Assembly (NCBI GenBank): GCA_026707735.1
Contig: JAPOWH010000029.1
Coordinates: forward strand, 35,962-99,961
Direction of reading: 5' to 3'
Source of the DNA: Gammaproteobacteria bacterium
Lineage (GTDB): Bacteria > Pseudomonadota > Gammaproteobacteria > Pseudomonadales > Azotimanducaceae
Length of the DNA: 64,000 nucleotides
Shown one piece after another: positions 18,744-29,362 of the stretch (position 1 is its first letter; every line of letters starts with the position of its first letter). The notes under the pieces were generated by a model. It saw only the letters and a program-made list of their open reading frames with translations. It made no database searches and was not told where the DNA came from. The translations under genes were made by a program, and so were the position numbers.

Positions 18744-21700
18744 GGCTGAACAACGAACAACAGATCTCCCGCATTGACTTGCTGTCCCGAAGAGACATTG
18801 ATCCTAGTAATCCTGTAGTCTTTGTCCTCAGGGTAGAAAGGACTTGCTCCTACGTTCAAGTCTCGTAGCTTCAATGGGGTGAAGACTTTGAACGCTTCGA
18901 TCTGGCAGAGCGTGTGGTCAGTGCGAATGCATTCGTTATGTTGGACATAGTCGCTCTCGGCGGGAGTCGGCTTCAAGTAAAAGATGCCAGTGGTCGGCGC
19001 AAGAACCTTTAGCTCGTCGCTTCCCTCAATTGAGATGGCCGCAGCATCGATGCTTGACGATTGATCCCCCATCGTGGATTCCATCTCCGCAATGAGCGAG
19101 TCTGCGTCAATACGATTGAGGAATTCGGGCAAGTAGTCGGTGGTGTACTCCCCCTCGAGAAACACTGAATCTTCCAAGACTTTGCACAGCATGGCAATAT
19201 TCGTTCCGATTCCTTCAATTTGGACTTTCGACAGAAAGCTCCTCAAGCGGCGTGCCGCAGACGCTCGATCAGAACCATGGGCTATGACCTGTGCGATCAT
19301 GCTGTCGTAGTAGGGCGAAATAAATTTTCCTGTGGCGGCGATGGATATCACATCCACTTTCACGTCTTTGGGGAACTTGCATTTCGAAATGAGGCCGGCA
19401 CTTGGCTGGAACACGAGTGCGCCATCCGCATCACGGACTACTCGCTCCGCATTGACACGAGCTTCAATTGCGTAACCCTTGTGATCGACCTTGAGGTCGT
19501 CGATGCTTGCTCCACCAGCAATAGAAAATTGCTGGCCCACGATGTCAACACCCGACACTAATTCCGTTACTGGGTGCTCTACCTGAAGTCTAGTGTTCAT
19601 CTCCATGAAGTAACAACCGTCTGCCTGTACGTCATAAATGAACTCTAGCGTGCCCGCGCCTACATACTCGACCTGATCTGCAATGGCAACGCTATCTCGA
19701 TGGATTTGCTCCAGAAATCTGTCTGGCAGCATGGTCGATCCAGATTCCTCAAAAATCTTCTGTTTATTTCGCTGAACGCTGCAGTCGCGAATGCCAAGTA
19801 CTTTCGTGTTGCCAAACTTGTCGCGAAGAATCTGTGCTTCGATGTGTCTCAGATCCGTTATGTAGCGTTCAAGATAAACATCGCTGCTGCCAAACGCTGC
19901 GCGGGCTTCTACGGAAACACGCTGGAACGACTCGTGAAACTTCTCGGATGATTCGACCAACTGAATCCCTTTACCGCCGCCACCGTGGACGGCCTTGATA
20001 AGCACTGGATAGCCGATTTCCTCAGCTATCAGCGCCGCTTGATCGATGTCAGTCACGATCCCATGGCTGCCTGGCACAACTGGGACACCCAATCGCATAG
20101 CCGTGGTGATCGCGTTCGACTTGTTACCCATTGTCTCCATGCTGGCCACAGGAGGACCAATGAAGTTGATTCCATGGGATCGAACTAGGCCGGCGAATTG
20201 GCTATTTTCAGATAGAAATCCGATTCCGGGATGCAACGAGTCAACTTCTGCATTTTTGGCAATAGCCAGAACTGAACGTGCGTTGAGGTAGCTCTCGTCT
20301 GGTGTGCTGCCACCAATGCAAATGACCCTTTCTTGGTCAGCCACCATGTCCGAAGCGACCGACTCCATGTCCGGGTCTGACTGAACTAGTACAACGTCGA
20401 TACCAAGTTTCTGCGCTATCCGGACGATCTTTACTGCCGCACAACCACGAGCATGGACAAGAACTCGCTTAACTGGCTTGTAGAGAAGCTCCGTGCTAAT
20501 GGTTCGTTGTTGTGCAGGAAGCTGAGCTGTACGTACGGCCGAGAGCGATCCTTCCATCACTCCGGCCACTACGTCCACGATGGATGCATCCGGCACCGGA
20601 ATGTCGCTGTCGATATTGCGCAAGTCCGTATCCAGATCTTCGTAGAACGGGTGCTTCACCAGTCCTTGCATGGCACCGGGAACGGAGACGAGATAATTCG
20701 ACAAAATCGAATCGAGAGGCAGGTAACTCGGAACTACTATCTGTCCAGCAAAGGGCATGCTAGTACCCGACAGGTAGTAAGTGTGCACCAGTGGGTGCGT
20801 TACAAAACTTGCCTGTGCCCCGCCGGTGCAATCCCCATAGCCGAAAACTACGACGGGCAAGTCGTAATCTCGTACAAAATGGGTGATCCTGTCATTGATG
20901 GCCGCCATGGAGAAAAGTGCCCCTGCGCCTTCTTTCGTCTGCATTCCTCCAGAAGAAATGAAGCAGATGAGAGGTAGCTTCTCCTCAGCGCAGGTTAGCA
21001 GCAACCTGCAAAACTTTTCAGCGCTGGCCATGTCGAATGCACCAGCTTGGAAGGAAGAGTTCGAAAGTACAACTCCTACCCGCAAGCCGCCTTCAATTCC
21101 TTTGAAGTTTCCAACGCCGGTGACAATGCCGCAGGGAGGTCTGTCTTGCTCCAGAGCTGCTTCTATCGCGAGCCGGAATCCAGGAAACTCGCACGGGTCG
21201 CTGCTTAACTGGTCTTCAAACAGTTCTTCGAAATCGTCGAAGAACATGTCGCGAAATGCTTCATAGCTGGTGGATCGAGATTTCTTGTATTCAATCAGCA
21301 CTTCTTGGATCTGCAAATCTCTATAGGCGTTGTTCAGCCGATTCCAGAAATCTTTCTTGCGCCCAATGTTCCGCGGAGTTATGCGACCGCTGTAGCGTTT
21401 GCCTTCCAATTCACTCGAAAGTAGCGAAACCAAGAGGTTTTGGAAGAAGAAAGTAACGATCACCAGCAGTGTGTCCGAGATATGTGGATAACTGGTCTTC
21501 TTCCATTCCTCGACGCCAAGCAGGAACTTGCGAAGCCCGGCAGTCGATTGGAATCTGTAGTACCACTCGCAGAAACCGTCAAGGAAGGTGTCCATGTCCA
21601 AATCTTCCGGCAATCCTCGGCCTTGATTTGCACGTACGGTCTTTCGTACGGAATCCCTCAAGAGCTTCCGTACCGTAGCACGCTCCAACGACTGTGTGTT

Positions 21701-23617
21701 CTTTGCCTCAACAGCGATTTCTTTGAGATTCGTTAGAGTTTCGTCGTAAATGGCATTGAAGACCACTAGATGCTGTAGTTCCTTGAGAAACAACGGCCGA
21801 AGCTCGGGTTCGCGAATGATGTCCAGTACTGTCGCAATCCCATCCGCTTGTCCCGCAGACTCTTCGATCTCAGTAGAAATACCTTGGAAGTGATCACCGA
21901 ATCGTTCGTCCAGCACGCTTCTGTTGTACGCTGTGCTTGATTGCGATACCACAAGCGCTGTACCATCGGAGGTAGTCGAAGATTCCTCAATTTGGAGATG
22001 TTCGCCTGAAATGACCAAGTTCAGTTCAATGGCCAAGTGTTCAGCCAATTGAGTCTCGGACATTTCCTCGACTCCTACTCGACCAAGGAGCTTTCTTCCG
22101 TAATGGGTAAACCGCTCACGCAGTGTCGGACCCAACACTTGATCGGTGGCAATGGAACGCAACAGGATTCGGGGACTGACTATGCTTAGCGCATCTATGA
22201 GATCCGAGCTGGCTGATTCGTTTTGCAGATAGTCCACTAGTGATATCAGGTTGCCTGCACTATCCACCTTCCACCGATTCATCAAAAACGAGCCCACAAC
22301 GGACAAAAGCGTGTTCGTTGCGCTTTCAAAGTTCTTCTTGGGTTCTCCAAGCAGCAACCGGCCCAATCGTCCCCGAGTTTCGCCAACCGCTGCCCTAGCT
22401 GTCGCATATGCCCGCCAAGCCCGTCTAAGAGTGTCGTCGTAGACGATCCTGTCGGGATCCTGAAGCCACCTCAAGAAAGTTCGGCGGCGGTCCTGATCAA
22501 GACGGACGGAGAGCTCCCCTTCTGGAATCTCGCGTTGTGCGAGGCGTCCATATTGGCCTTTACCCGTGGATTTGATTCTCCTTCGCACTCGGAGAAATCT
22601 GCTGTACCGATACGCTAACCCAAAAACGTTCAAGTAATCGGTTGGATTCTCGACAAACTCAAAGAGTGAAGCACTCTCTGTCTGCCGCATACGCTCGGTG
22701 GGAAATAGGTATCGATCAAGAACGTGCTCATATTCTGAGAGAAACATGCGTTCCTGAGCTACAAACGCCTTGGTGCTGGCTTCTATGGACCCTATCCCCG
22801 TGACGATGGCCTGTCGGAAATTCTCAAGTTTTTCACCCGTCTCTCCAGGGACGTAATCGACAATGCCATCGATGTTGCCCTGGCGCAACAATTCGTACGG
22901 TGAAAGCCCAACGTGCTTTGCACACTCCTGCCAAGAAAGATTCAGTCGCCTCGCAATGCTTGCAAGTCCCCTAGGTTGAATCGTGCTGAATAGACCATCT
23001 CGGACTGAGAGAATCATGTTGCTTGCAGCCAAAGGAATTGCGCCGCCTGAATAGCCAATTCCGAAAATGATCCCAATATTGGGCACGTCCACATCGGACA
23101 TCACGGCGATCAGGCGGGAAATGCTGTGCGCTTGATTGCCACGATTGGCCTCTTCGTCAGCAGCGGCTCCAGGGGTATCCATCAGACTGACAATCGGAAT
23201 AGCCCGACGAGCGCACGACTGAACGAAGTCTGCGGCTAGTGAATGCTCCGCCTGACCCCACTCACCGTTGCGATGAGTTCTGTCCTGAGCGACAAATCCA
23301 ACCGTGCGAACATCTTCGTCAAATTCCATTTCGACAAGAGCATCGAAATACGCGGCTCGATTTGTTGCATGAATCACCGACCCGAGCAACGGGACTACAT
23401 CGGACGCTGCCATGCGATTGGGCATCTCGGCGGGGGCCACTACAGCTTCAATGTAGCTGTCAATGTCCATGCGCTCTAGCGCATCACGGTGGGTTTGAAC
23501 GTCGTTCTCACTTAGCAAACCCCGGACGGCATATTCCGATTCCGGGTCGGCAGTTGCAAGCAAAAGCGATTCCTGCGCAAACCGTTCTGCACTAAGAAAA
23601 AGTCTTTCGATGTTCAA
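18728..23617 (-). CDS. Single-chain multifunctional acetyl-CoA carboxylase (CT-alpha, CT-beta, BC, BCCP)
   Basis: This 1629-residue enzyme would make malonyl-CoA from acetyl-CoA, bicarbonate and ATP. Residues 1 to about 340 match AccA (D-T-P-G-A near 145, then G-Y-S-G-G-A and Q-P-R-G-L-A-S-I). About 340-820 is a poorly conserved connector. About 825-1040 matches AccD (S-S-G-G-M-x-T-K-E-G), without the zinc ribbon. About 1048-1500 is biotin carboxylase, with H-P-G-x-G-F-L-S-E-N, G-G-G-G-K-G and E-M-N-T-R-L-Q-V-E-H. The C terminus is a biotinyl domain with E-A-F-K at Lys1577 in place of the usual E-A-M-K. A similar fused enzyme is known in Shewanella. The start is TTG. Propionyl- or another acyl-CoA is possible as substrate. 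Confidence 0.85.
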   Translation of the reverse strand: MNIERLFLSAERFAQESLLLATADPESEYAVRGLLSENDVQTHRDALERMDIDSYIEAVVAPAEMPNRMAASDVVPLLGSVIHATNRAAYFDALVEMEFDEDVRTVGFVAQDRTHRNGEWGQAEHSLAADFVQSCARRAIPIVSLMDTPGAAADEEANRGNQAHSISRLIAVMSDVDVPNIGIIFGIGYSGGAIPLAASNMILSVRDGLFSTIQPRGLASIARRLNLSWQECAKHVGLSPYELLRQGNIDGIVDYVPGETGEKLENFRQAIVTGIGSIEASTKAFVAQERMFLSEYEHVLDRYLFPTERMRQTESASLFEFVENPTDYLNVFGLAYRYSRFLRVRRRIKSTGKGQYGRLAQREIPEGELSVRLDQDRRRTFLRWLQDPDRIVYDDTLRRAWRAYATARAAVGETRGRLGRLLLGEPKKNFESATNTLLSVVGSFLMNRWKVDSAGNLISLVDYLQNESASSDLIDALSIVSPRILLRSIATDQVLGPTLRERFTHYGRKLLGRVGVEEMSETQLAEHLAIELNLVISGEHLQIEESSTTSDGTALVVSQSSTAYNRSVLDERFGDHFQGISTEIEESAGQADGIATVLDIIREPELRPLFLKELQHLVVFNAIYDETLTNLKEIAVEAKNTQSLERATVRKLLRDSVRKTVRANQGRGLPEDLDMDTFLDGFCEWYYRFQSTAGLRKFLLGVEEWKKTSYPHISDTLLVIVTFFFQNLLVSLLSSELEGKRYSGRITPRNIGRKKDFWNRLNNAYRDLQIQEVLIEYKKSRSTSYEAFRDMFFDDFEELFEDQLSSDPCEFPGFRLAIEAALEQDRPPCGIVTGVGNFKGIEGGLRVGVVLSNSSFQAGAFDMASAEKFCRLLLTCAEEKLPLICFISSGGMQTKEGAGALFSMAAINDRITHFVRDYDLPVVVFGYGDCTGGAQASFVTHPLVHTYYLSGTSMPFAGQIVVPSYLPLDSILSNYLVSVPGAMQGLVKHPFYEDLDTDLRNIDSDIPVPDASIVDVVAGVMEGSLSAVRTAQLPAQQRTISTELLYKPVKRVLVHARGCAAVKIVRIAQKLGIDVVLVQSDPDMESVASDMVADQERVICIGGSTPDESYLNARSVLAIAKNAEVDSLHPGIGFLSENSQFAGLVRSHGINFIGPPVASMETMGNKSNAITTAMRLGVPVVPGSHGIVTDIDQAALIAEEIGYPVLIKAVHGGGGKGIQLVESSEKFHESFQRVSVEARAAFGSSDVYLERYITDLRHIEAQILRDKFGNTKVLGIRDCSVQRNKQKIFEESGSTMLPDRFLEQIHRDSVAIADQVEYVGAGTLEFIYDVQADGCYFMEMNTRLQVEHPVTELVSGVDIVGQQFSIAGGASIDDLKVDHKGYAIEARVNAERVVRDADGALVFQPSAGLISKCKFPKDVKVDVISIAATGKFISPYYDSMIAQVIAHGSDRASAARRLRSFLSKVQIEGIGTNIAMLCKVLEDSVFLEGEYTTDYLPEFLNRIDADSLIAEMESTMGDQSSSIDAAAISIEGSDELKVLAPTTGIFYLKPTPAESDYVQHNECIRTDHTLCQIEAFKVFTPLKLRDLNVGASPFYPEDKDYRITRINVSSGQQVNAGDLLFVVQPQAAP

Positions 23618-23745
23618 CGTTTTCTAATTCCAAATTGCAATTTGGTCACAATTCACAAGTTCGTGACTTAGACAAGAAAGTAAAGGATATATCATTGTGT
23701 ATTCGATTAAGCAACCTACGCGCGGTTTGTAAATCCTTTGAATTC

Positions 23746-24249
23746 ATGCACCAACTAAACATAGCTATACTCACGGTCTCAGATACAAGGTCAGTGGAAA
23801 CGGATACTTCAGGTGCTTTTCTGAGAGATGCCATCAAGCAAGATGGCCATAAATTGGTGGACACGGATATAGTGGTAGACGATCGCTACCTTATCCGCGC
23901 AGTCATATCAAATTGGATTGCTGACAAGAGCATTGACGTCATTTTAACAACTGGAGGCACAGGATTTGGTGGACGCGACAGCACTCCTGAAGCGCTACTG
24001 CCTCTCTTCGACAAAGTCGTCGAAGGATTTGGAGAACTGTTTCGGAGTTTGTCCTATGAAGACATTGGGACATCCACCATACAGTCTAGAGCCGTTGCCG
24101 GACTCGCAAATTCCACTGTGATCTTTGCCCTGCCAGGATCCACTGGCGCTTGCAGATTGGCATGGGAGCAAATCCTACAACAACAGCTGGATGCCTCCCA
24201 CAAGCCCTGCAACTTTGCAGAACTTAGTCCCAAACTCAAAGCTCTGTAA
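23746..24249 (+). CDS. moaB: Molybdopterin adenylyltransferase-like protein MoaB
   Basis: This 167-residue protein aligns along its whole length with E. coli MoaB: I-A-I-L-T-V-S near the start, T-G-G-T-G in the pterin/nucleotide site, P-E-A-L-L-P-L-F-D, and A-L-P-G-S-T near the end. Homologs act in molybdenum cofactor synthesis by adenylating molybdopterin, although E. coli MoaB itself is dispensable. I chose the ATG at 23746, which matches the family N terminus; an upstream TTG would add 37 unrelated residues. It stands divergent from the carboxylase gene and ahead of fabY, with no other moa genes near. MsrP encoded at 35 kb is one likely molybdoenzyme client. Confidence 0.85.
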   Translation: MHQLNIAILTVSDTRSVETDTSGAFLRDAIKQDGHKLVDTDIVVDDRYLIRAVISNWIADKSIDVILTTGGTGFGGRDSTPEALLPLFDKVVEGFGELFRSLSYEDIGTSTIQSRAVAGLANSTVIFALPGSTGACRLAWEQILQQQLDASHKPCNFAELSPKLKAL

Positions 24250-24420
24250 GGCAGGTCATTGGGCACCGCATCTTTAGAAGATGTCACATTGAGACTGTGC
24301 GAGAAGTGCCCGTTCTAGCTCTCCTGACCACTTACAATGTAGCCAAATCGCTATACGAGAAGCCATGCAGGATCGTTTAACGTGGAGTAACATTCCATCC
24401 AAGGGGGGAGGATTGCTTAC

Positions 24421-26289
24421 TTGAACCGATTGCCTGTTATAGTGGGTTTCGGAGGTGTTAATCCTGCTGGGAGAGTCTCCTGCCACCATGCCTTTCGCCG
24501 CACAGTAATTGATGCACTTCCCCGTGCGGCCTCCAACGAGACATTCGAATCCCTGCGGGGCCTAATGGGGCTTTCCGCAACCAATGAAGATCAAAGCAGT
24601 CGCGACTACATTCTCAATCATACGCTGGTGCGCAAGATTGAGCTATACGACATAAACGATTGCGACTTTCACAAATCATCCAGAATTCAGGCAAGCAACG
24701 GGGATGCGATCCGATTTGCGGTTCCCGTACGCCAACTTCCAGAGTCTATCCCGGACAACTGGTCAGTAAAGTCAAGTGCCAACGGCAAGATTGAGGTTGA
24801 AGTTCAAGGTGAGACGCCAGTCTTGTTTCCTGACAGGAAGGTTGCGCGGGTAACCTCAGCAGGGCAACTGCCAACAGGATTTGATCCTGCAGCGACCTAT
24901 CCGTCTCGTAATCACCCGCGCGGATTGCAGGTAACTATCGTGAGTGCTTCGGATGCCGCTCACTCTGTTGGAATTCCGTGGGAGACAATTCGCCGCTCCG
25001 TGGGCCCAGATGAAATGGCTGTGTTCGCAGGCAGCGCGATGGGTCAACTCGACGCCAACGGTAACGGCGGAATGCTTCAAGCTCCATACCGCGGCAAGCG
25101 ACCAACATCGAAACAAATCGCTCTGGGTCTTTCAGAGATGCCAGCTGATTTCGTAAATGCCTATGTATTGGGATCGATGGGCGGCACCGGAGGGATTATC
25201 GGTGCATGCGCGACGTTTCTATACAACGTTAAACAGGGCGTAGATGAAATTCGGCATGGAGGCAAGAGGGTTGTTATGGTAGGAGGAGCTGAAGCGCCCA
25301 TAACAGCAGAGATTGTCGAAGCCTACCGAATCATGGGCGCAGTAGCTGAGGATGAAGCGTTGATGGAACTCGATGGCTCCGATGTGGCCGACAATCGTCG
25401 CGCCTGTCGTCCCTTCTCGTCCAATGCAGGATTCACTCTCGCGGAGGCAGGAGTCTACCTAGTGCTCATGGACGAAGAATTGGCCTTGGAACTCGGTGCG
25501 CAAATTTATGGATCAGTTCCTTCGGTCTTTATCAACGCTGACGGATTCAAGAAATCCATTCCCAGTCCAGGAGCAGGCAACTATTTGACAGTTGGCAAAG
25601 CCTTGGCTCTGTCGAGGGCAATCCTAGGAGAGAATGCCATTAGATCGCGATCATGTATCCACGCTCATGGAACCGGTACGCCACAGAACCGTGTTACCGA
25701 ATCGCACATCCTCAACGAATTGGCAAAAGTCTTCAACATTGAAAAGTGGCCTGTCGCGGCGGTCAAAGCATTTTTGGGGCATACTCTTGCCGCGGCGTCC
25801 GGCGATCAAATGACCTCCGTACTTGGAACGTGGGAATACGGCTGGTTACCAGGGATATCGACCATTGACCACATTGCTGACGATGTATTCCACAGCAATC
25901 TGCACATTGATTCGCAACACTTGGAACTCGATCCAGAGAATGGACTAGAAGTGGCACTGGTAAATTCAAAGGGTTTCGGCGGGAACAATGCAACGGGTGT
26001 GGTTCTATCTCCCTCGGTGACGAACAAAATGCTTGAATCAAGGCATGGGAAGCGAAGAATGCTTGAACATGCAAAGAAGAACGAGAAGGTCTTCGAAGAA
26101 ATCCGCAGTTACGACCAGCGGGCCACAACAGATGGAATTCCTTCGATCTACAAGTTTGGCGAGGACGTACTGGAAGGAGAGGATCTAGAAATCGATTCCA
26201 CATCGATTCGCGTACCTGGATTTGGCAAGCCAATCAACTTGACAGTAGATAATCCCTACGAGGACATGCAACCAGCACGTTCCGATTAA
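24421..26289 (+). CDS. fabY: FabY-type beta-ketoacyl-ACP synthase
   Basis: The N terminus R-L-P-V-I-V-G-F-G-G and the 622-residue length match the FabY family known from Pseudomonas aeruginosa, which condenses acetyl-CoA with malonyl-ACP to start fatty acid synthesis. The thiolase-fold triad is visible: Cys263 in G-A-C-A-T, His416 in H-A-H-G-T-G-T, and His454 in G-H-T-L-A-A-A. The start is TTG, supported by a strong GGAGG nine bases upstream and by the match to the family N terminus. Its likely substrate source, the one-chain acetyl-CoA carboxylase, is encoded nearby on the other strand. No fabH was seen in the window, so FabY may be the initiating synthase here. Confidence 0.88.
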   Translation: MNRLPVIVGFGGVNPAGRVSCHHAFRRTVIDALPRAASNETFESLRGLMGLSATNEDQSSRDYILNHTLVRKIELYDINDCDFHKSSRIQASNGDAIRFAVPVRQLPESIPDNWSVKSSANGKIEVEVQGETPVLFPDRKVARVTSAGQLPTGFDPAATYPSRNHPRGLQVTIVSASDAAHSVGIPWETIRRSVGPDEMAVFAGSAMGQLDANGNGGMLQAPYRGKRPTSKQIALGLSEMPADFVNAYVLGSMGGTGGIIGACATFLYNVKQGVDEIRHGGKRVVMVGGAEAPITAEIVEAYRIMGAVAEDEALMELDGSDVADNRRACRPFSSNAGFTLAEAGVYLVLMDEELALELGAQIYGSVPSVFINADGFKKSIPSPGAGNYLTVGKALALSRAILGENAIRSRSCIHAHGTGTPQNRVTESHILNELAKVFNIEKWPVAAVKAFLGHTLAAASGDQMTSVLGTWEYGWLPGISTIDHIADDVFHSNLHIDSQHLELDPENGLEVALVNSKGFGGNNATGVVLSPSVTNKMLESRHGKRRMLEHAKKNEKVFEEIRSYDQRATTDGIPSIYKFGEDVLEGEDLEIDSTSIRVPGFGKPINLTVDNPYEDMQPARSD

Positions 26290-26313
26290 GATTTTGGGCA
26301 AACGGGCTTTACC

Positions 26314-27102
26314 TCAGTTGATGGTCTCGTTGCCTGGAGCTAAGCTAAGGAGACGTCGCCGAATCCGCTCCTTGATGTCGTCACGACTGGTCGACTTCAA
26401 AGCTTCGCCGAGCAACTCTCTAGCCATTCCAATTTCCCCCACTTCCAACCAAACACGTGCTCTCTCCATCAACACTTCTGTTTGAGTGGGGAATAGCAAA
26501 GACTTGTAGTCCAGAATCGTCAGAGCTACCAGCGGATTCGTCCTAACTTCCAAGGCAGCGAAAACGTTGTTCAACATGCGAATGGCAATGTCTACATTTG
26601 ATGCTCGAGCAAACAGATTTGTGTCCGGTATTCCATGGCTTCTGGCCCACGACTTTAGATCCGAGACGGTAACAATCTCCATTTGCAGTGGATCAATTAG
26701 CTCACCGTTCAACTGTGCCAAGAAATGTTGGGGAAAATTGATCCCATGGCATTCGATTTCTAAATGCCTGGCAACTCCGATTACAACCATGGCCAGCGTA
26801 ATTGGGTTTGCTGTTTTGTACCGAAGTGCTTGATCGATACGCGAATTGTCTACTGGATCGAGATTGCGTCGTTCTCCAGTAAATCCCTGTAGTCGCAATG
26901 ATGCAACCAAATCGCTTACATTCCTTTTTGGGACTTGCTCGGTCAAATTCCGGATTTCGCGCCTTACTTGGTCAGCATTGACCGAAGCATCAATGATCTG
27001 CGCAACGGTGATGGCAACTTCTATGGGATTGACCTCGGGACCTACTACATGGAGAAGTTGGTCCTTTAGTGGCAAATCAGCTGAGGAAGAACTCCCTAAC
27101 AT
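26314..27102 (-). CDS. SirB1-family transglutaminase-like / TPR protein
   Basis: The central segment N-P-I-T-L-A-M...G-I-N-F-P-Q-H-F-L-A is the hallmark of SirB1-type proteins, which combine a transglutaminase-like core with C-terminal tetratricopeptide-like helices. The usual catalytic Cys is not obvious, so a scaffold role is possible. I chose ATG 27102 (262 residues); a TTG at 27135 would add 11 residues. The gene follows prfC by 63 bases on the same strand, so co-transcription is likely. It converges with fabY. In other Gammaproteobacteria sirB1 usually lies near prfA and prmC, so the placement by prfC is curious. Confidence 0.7.
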   Translation of the reverse strand: MLGSSSSADLPLKDQLLHVVGPEVNPIEVAITVAQIIDASVNADQVRREIRNLTEQVPKRNVSDLVASLRLQGFTGERRNLDPVDNSRIDQALRYKTANPITLAMVVIGVARHLEIECHGINFPQHFLAQLNGELIDPLQMEIVTVSDLKSWARSHGIPDTNLFARASNVDIAIRMLNNVFAALEVRTNPLVALTILDYKSLLFPTQTEVLMERARVWLEVGEIGMARELLGEALKSTSRDDIKERIRRRLLSLAPGNETIN

Positions 27103-27165
27103 ATGCCAACGAAATCCCCACGCCGATCGAATCAATCAGAGAATTCTACGCCAGCAGACCTTCCG

Positions 27166-28755
27166 CTAGCCAATTGCAGCATGTTCTCGAGTAGTCGCGA
27201 AGGTGATGTCGGGCCATCTCTCCTCTAAGAGCTGCAAGTTGGGACGCGACGTGGCTAGCAGGGTCAGATGTTCATCGCCATCCCGTGCCAACTGAGACCG
27301 GGTTCGAGCACAGAAGTCTTCAAAGACTATGGGATCTTCTGAGCTAACCCACCGAACCGTGTGTATTTGGCACGGCTCGTACAGGCAATCGGCTCCGTAT
27401 TCCTCAAGCAAACGAAACGCCACTAGATCGAATTGAAGCGAACCGACCGCTCCGACAATGATGTCTTGATTGTTGAGGGGCGAGAAAACTTGAGTCGCGC
27501 CTTCCTCTGACAATTGTCGAATGCCGTTCTTCAATCTCTTTGAATGTAACGGATCCCGAATACGAACGCGGCGAAAGATCTCAGGCGCAAAGTTTGGAAT
27601 TCCTCGAAACGAGATGGAATCGCCTTCAGTGAACGTATCACCAATTCTGATGGTTCCATGGTTGTGCAATCCGATTATGTCCCCTGCGTATGCTTCTTCA
27701 ACTTGTGCTCTGTCCCCCGCCATGAAGGTCACGGCATCGGCAATCTTGACGTTTTTGGCCAACCTGACATGCCTCATTTGCATGCCTTTTCGATAGGTGC
27801 CCGAGCAAATTCTCATGAATGCAATGCGGTCTCTGTGCTTGGGGACCATGTTTGCCTGAATTTTGAATACAAAGCCTGTCAGCTTCTCGAATTCAGGCTC
27901 GATAGTGCCTGAGTCAGTTTCTCGAGGTCGCGGAGGGGGAGCGATGTCAACAAACCGATCAAGAAGCTCGGATACGCCAAAGTTCTGCAATGCGCTACCA
28001 AAATAAACTGGCGTTTGCCTTCCAGCCAGGTATTCGTCGAGATTGAAATCGTGTCCAGCATCACGCACGAGCTCGATAGTTTCCTCGGTTGCGTCGGCCT
28101 CGAAATTCAACCAATTTCTCGACTCTTGGGAACCCAGTTTCTCAATTGTGTTGTAATCAAACCGGACGCTTCCCTGCCCTTGCTCGTAGATGACGAAATC
28201 ATCATTCGCCATCCTGTATATACCTCGAAGAGTTCGCCCCGACCCAATGGGCCAGGTTTCTGGAATGCATTCAACCTGCAACTCGTCCTCCAAATGGCTC
28301 AGCATCTCGATAGGATCCATGGACTCGCGATCAAGTTTGTTGACAAACGTGATGATCGGCATGTCACGCATGCGGCAAATTTCAAGCAATTTGCGAGTGC
28401 GAGGTTCAACGCCCCTTGCTCCGTCAATCACCATGATCGCCGAGTCAACGGCGGTTAGAGTCCTATAGGTGTCTTCAGAAAAGTCCTCGTGTCCAGGCGT
28501 ATCGAGTAGATTGACTACGTGGCTTTTGTAATTGAACTGCATGACAGACGTCGTTACTGATATGCCACGTTGCTTCTCCATTTCCATCCAGTCTGACTTT
28601 GCATGGCGGCCACTCTTTTTTGCTTTGACGGTACCTGCAAGTTGTATCGCGTCCCCGAGCAGAAGCAATTTCTCAGTAATTGTGGTCTTGCCAGCATCTG
28701 GATGCGAAATAATCGCGAAGGTCCTTCGCCGATCGACGGAATCAATCAAATCCAT
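27166..28755 (-). CDS. prfC: Peptide chain release factor 3
   Basis: This translational GTPase releases RF1 and RF2 from the ribosome after termination. G motifs are plain: H-P-D-A-G-K-T-T (G1), D-T-P-G-H-E-D (G3) and N-K-L-D (G4). The RF3-specific region [14 protein letters not shown] is also present, and the C-terminal domain is complete through T-R-E-H. From ATG 28755 the protein has 529 residues, the same as E. coli RF3; an upstream TTG at 28788 adds 11 residues that the family lacks. The order holD-like, rimI, prfC matches E. coli, where yjjG sits between rimI and prfC. Confidence 0.95.
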   Translation of the reverse strand: MDLIDSVDRRRTFAIISHPDAGKTTITEKLLLLGDAIQLAGTVKAKKSGRHAKSDWMEMEKQRGISVTTSVMQFNYKSHVVNLLDTPGHEDFSEDTYRTLTAVDSAIMVIDGARGVEPRTRKLLEICRMRDMPIITFVNKLDRESMDPIEMLSHLEDELQVECIPETWPIGSGRTLRGIYRMANDDFVIYEQGQGSVRFDYNTIEKLGSQESRNWLNFEADATEETIELVRDAGHDFNLDEYLAGRQTPVYFGSALQNFGVSELLDRFVDIAPPPRPRETDSGTIEPEFEKLTGFVFKIQANMVPKHRDRIAFMRICSGTYRKGMQMRHVRLAKNVKIADAVTFMAGDRAQVEEAYAGDIIGLHNHGTIRIGDTFTEGDSISFRGIPNFAPEIFRRVRIRDPLHSKRLKNGIRQLSEEGATQVFSPLNNQDIIVGAVGSLQFDLVAFRLLEEYGADCLYEPCQIHTVRWVSSEDPIVFEDFCARTRSQLARDGDEHLTLLATSRPNLQLLEERWPDITFATTREHAAIG

Positions 28756-28861
28756 AGCGCGTCTACTAATATGTCTTTTTGATAACAATTCTTGGGAGTG
28801 CCAGTAGTATTGCCCAACGCCCGACTGGACAACTATTACCGCAATATAGTATATCCGAAAG

Positions 28862-29362
28862 TTAGGAGACTTGCAACTCCATCATTTCGGCATCCTCGCG
28901 ACCAATCACCGCTATGTAATAGTTCTTGCGACTTCCCACTTTCACAAATCCAAACTTTGAATAAAGCCTCTTGGCAACTTTGTTCGATGCCCTCACTTCC
29001 AACGCGACAGTCTTGATCCCATTCTCTGAGCATCTAGAGATTGCGTGGGAAAGTAGCGCGGATCCATGTCCAGACTGCTGCTCGTCGACGTCGACACAAA
29101 TGTTGCACAGTTCACCATAGGAACCCACAACATACAGGACGTAGTAGCCTACGATGTCAAGTTGCCCAAGACGCTCGCGTTCCAATTTCCAGCATTCGTA
29201 GGGACCGACAAGGCATGTTCGAAAGATGTGCTTGCTCCACCCAAATGGCATTGAACGGTTTTCGATATCACAGACCCGTGTGAGGTCGTCAAACCCAAGT
29301 GGCCGAATTTGTTGTGGATAGTCGACGTGCTTCTCTAAGACATCGACACTATCTGTTGCCAT
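28862..29362 (-). CDS. rimI: Ribosomal protein S18 alanine N-acetyltransferase
   Basis: This 166-residue GNAT-fold acetyltransferase has the acetyl-CoA loop [10 protein letters not shown] (the usual Q-x-x-G-x-G-x-A) and the family's E-V-R-A-S-N-x-x-A-x-x-L-Y-x-x-F-G-F signature near the C terminus. RimI acetylates the N-terminal Ala of ribosomal protein S18. The coding region starts 28 bases inside the end of the holD-like gene, so the two are translationally linked, as in E. coli where holD overlaps rimI. Confidence 0.88.
   Translation of the reverse strand: MATDSVDVLEKHVDYPQQIRPLGFDDLTRVCDIENRSMPFGWSKHIFRTCLVGPYECWKLERERLGQLDIVGYYVLYVVGSYGELCNICVDVDEQQSGHGSALLSHAISRCSENGIKTVALEVRASNKVAKRLYSKFGFVKVGSRKNYYIAVIGREDAEMMELQVS

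Noticed and set aside
20453..20977. 174-codon plus-strand frame within the carboxylase gene
   Set aside because: It is antisense to conserved CT-beta and biotin carboxylase sequence and is best explained as a shadow.
25763..26233. 156-codon minus-strand frame within fabY
   Set aside because: It is antisense to the FabY C terminus; composition is shadow-like.
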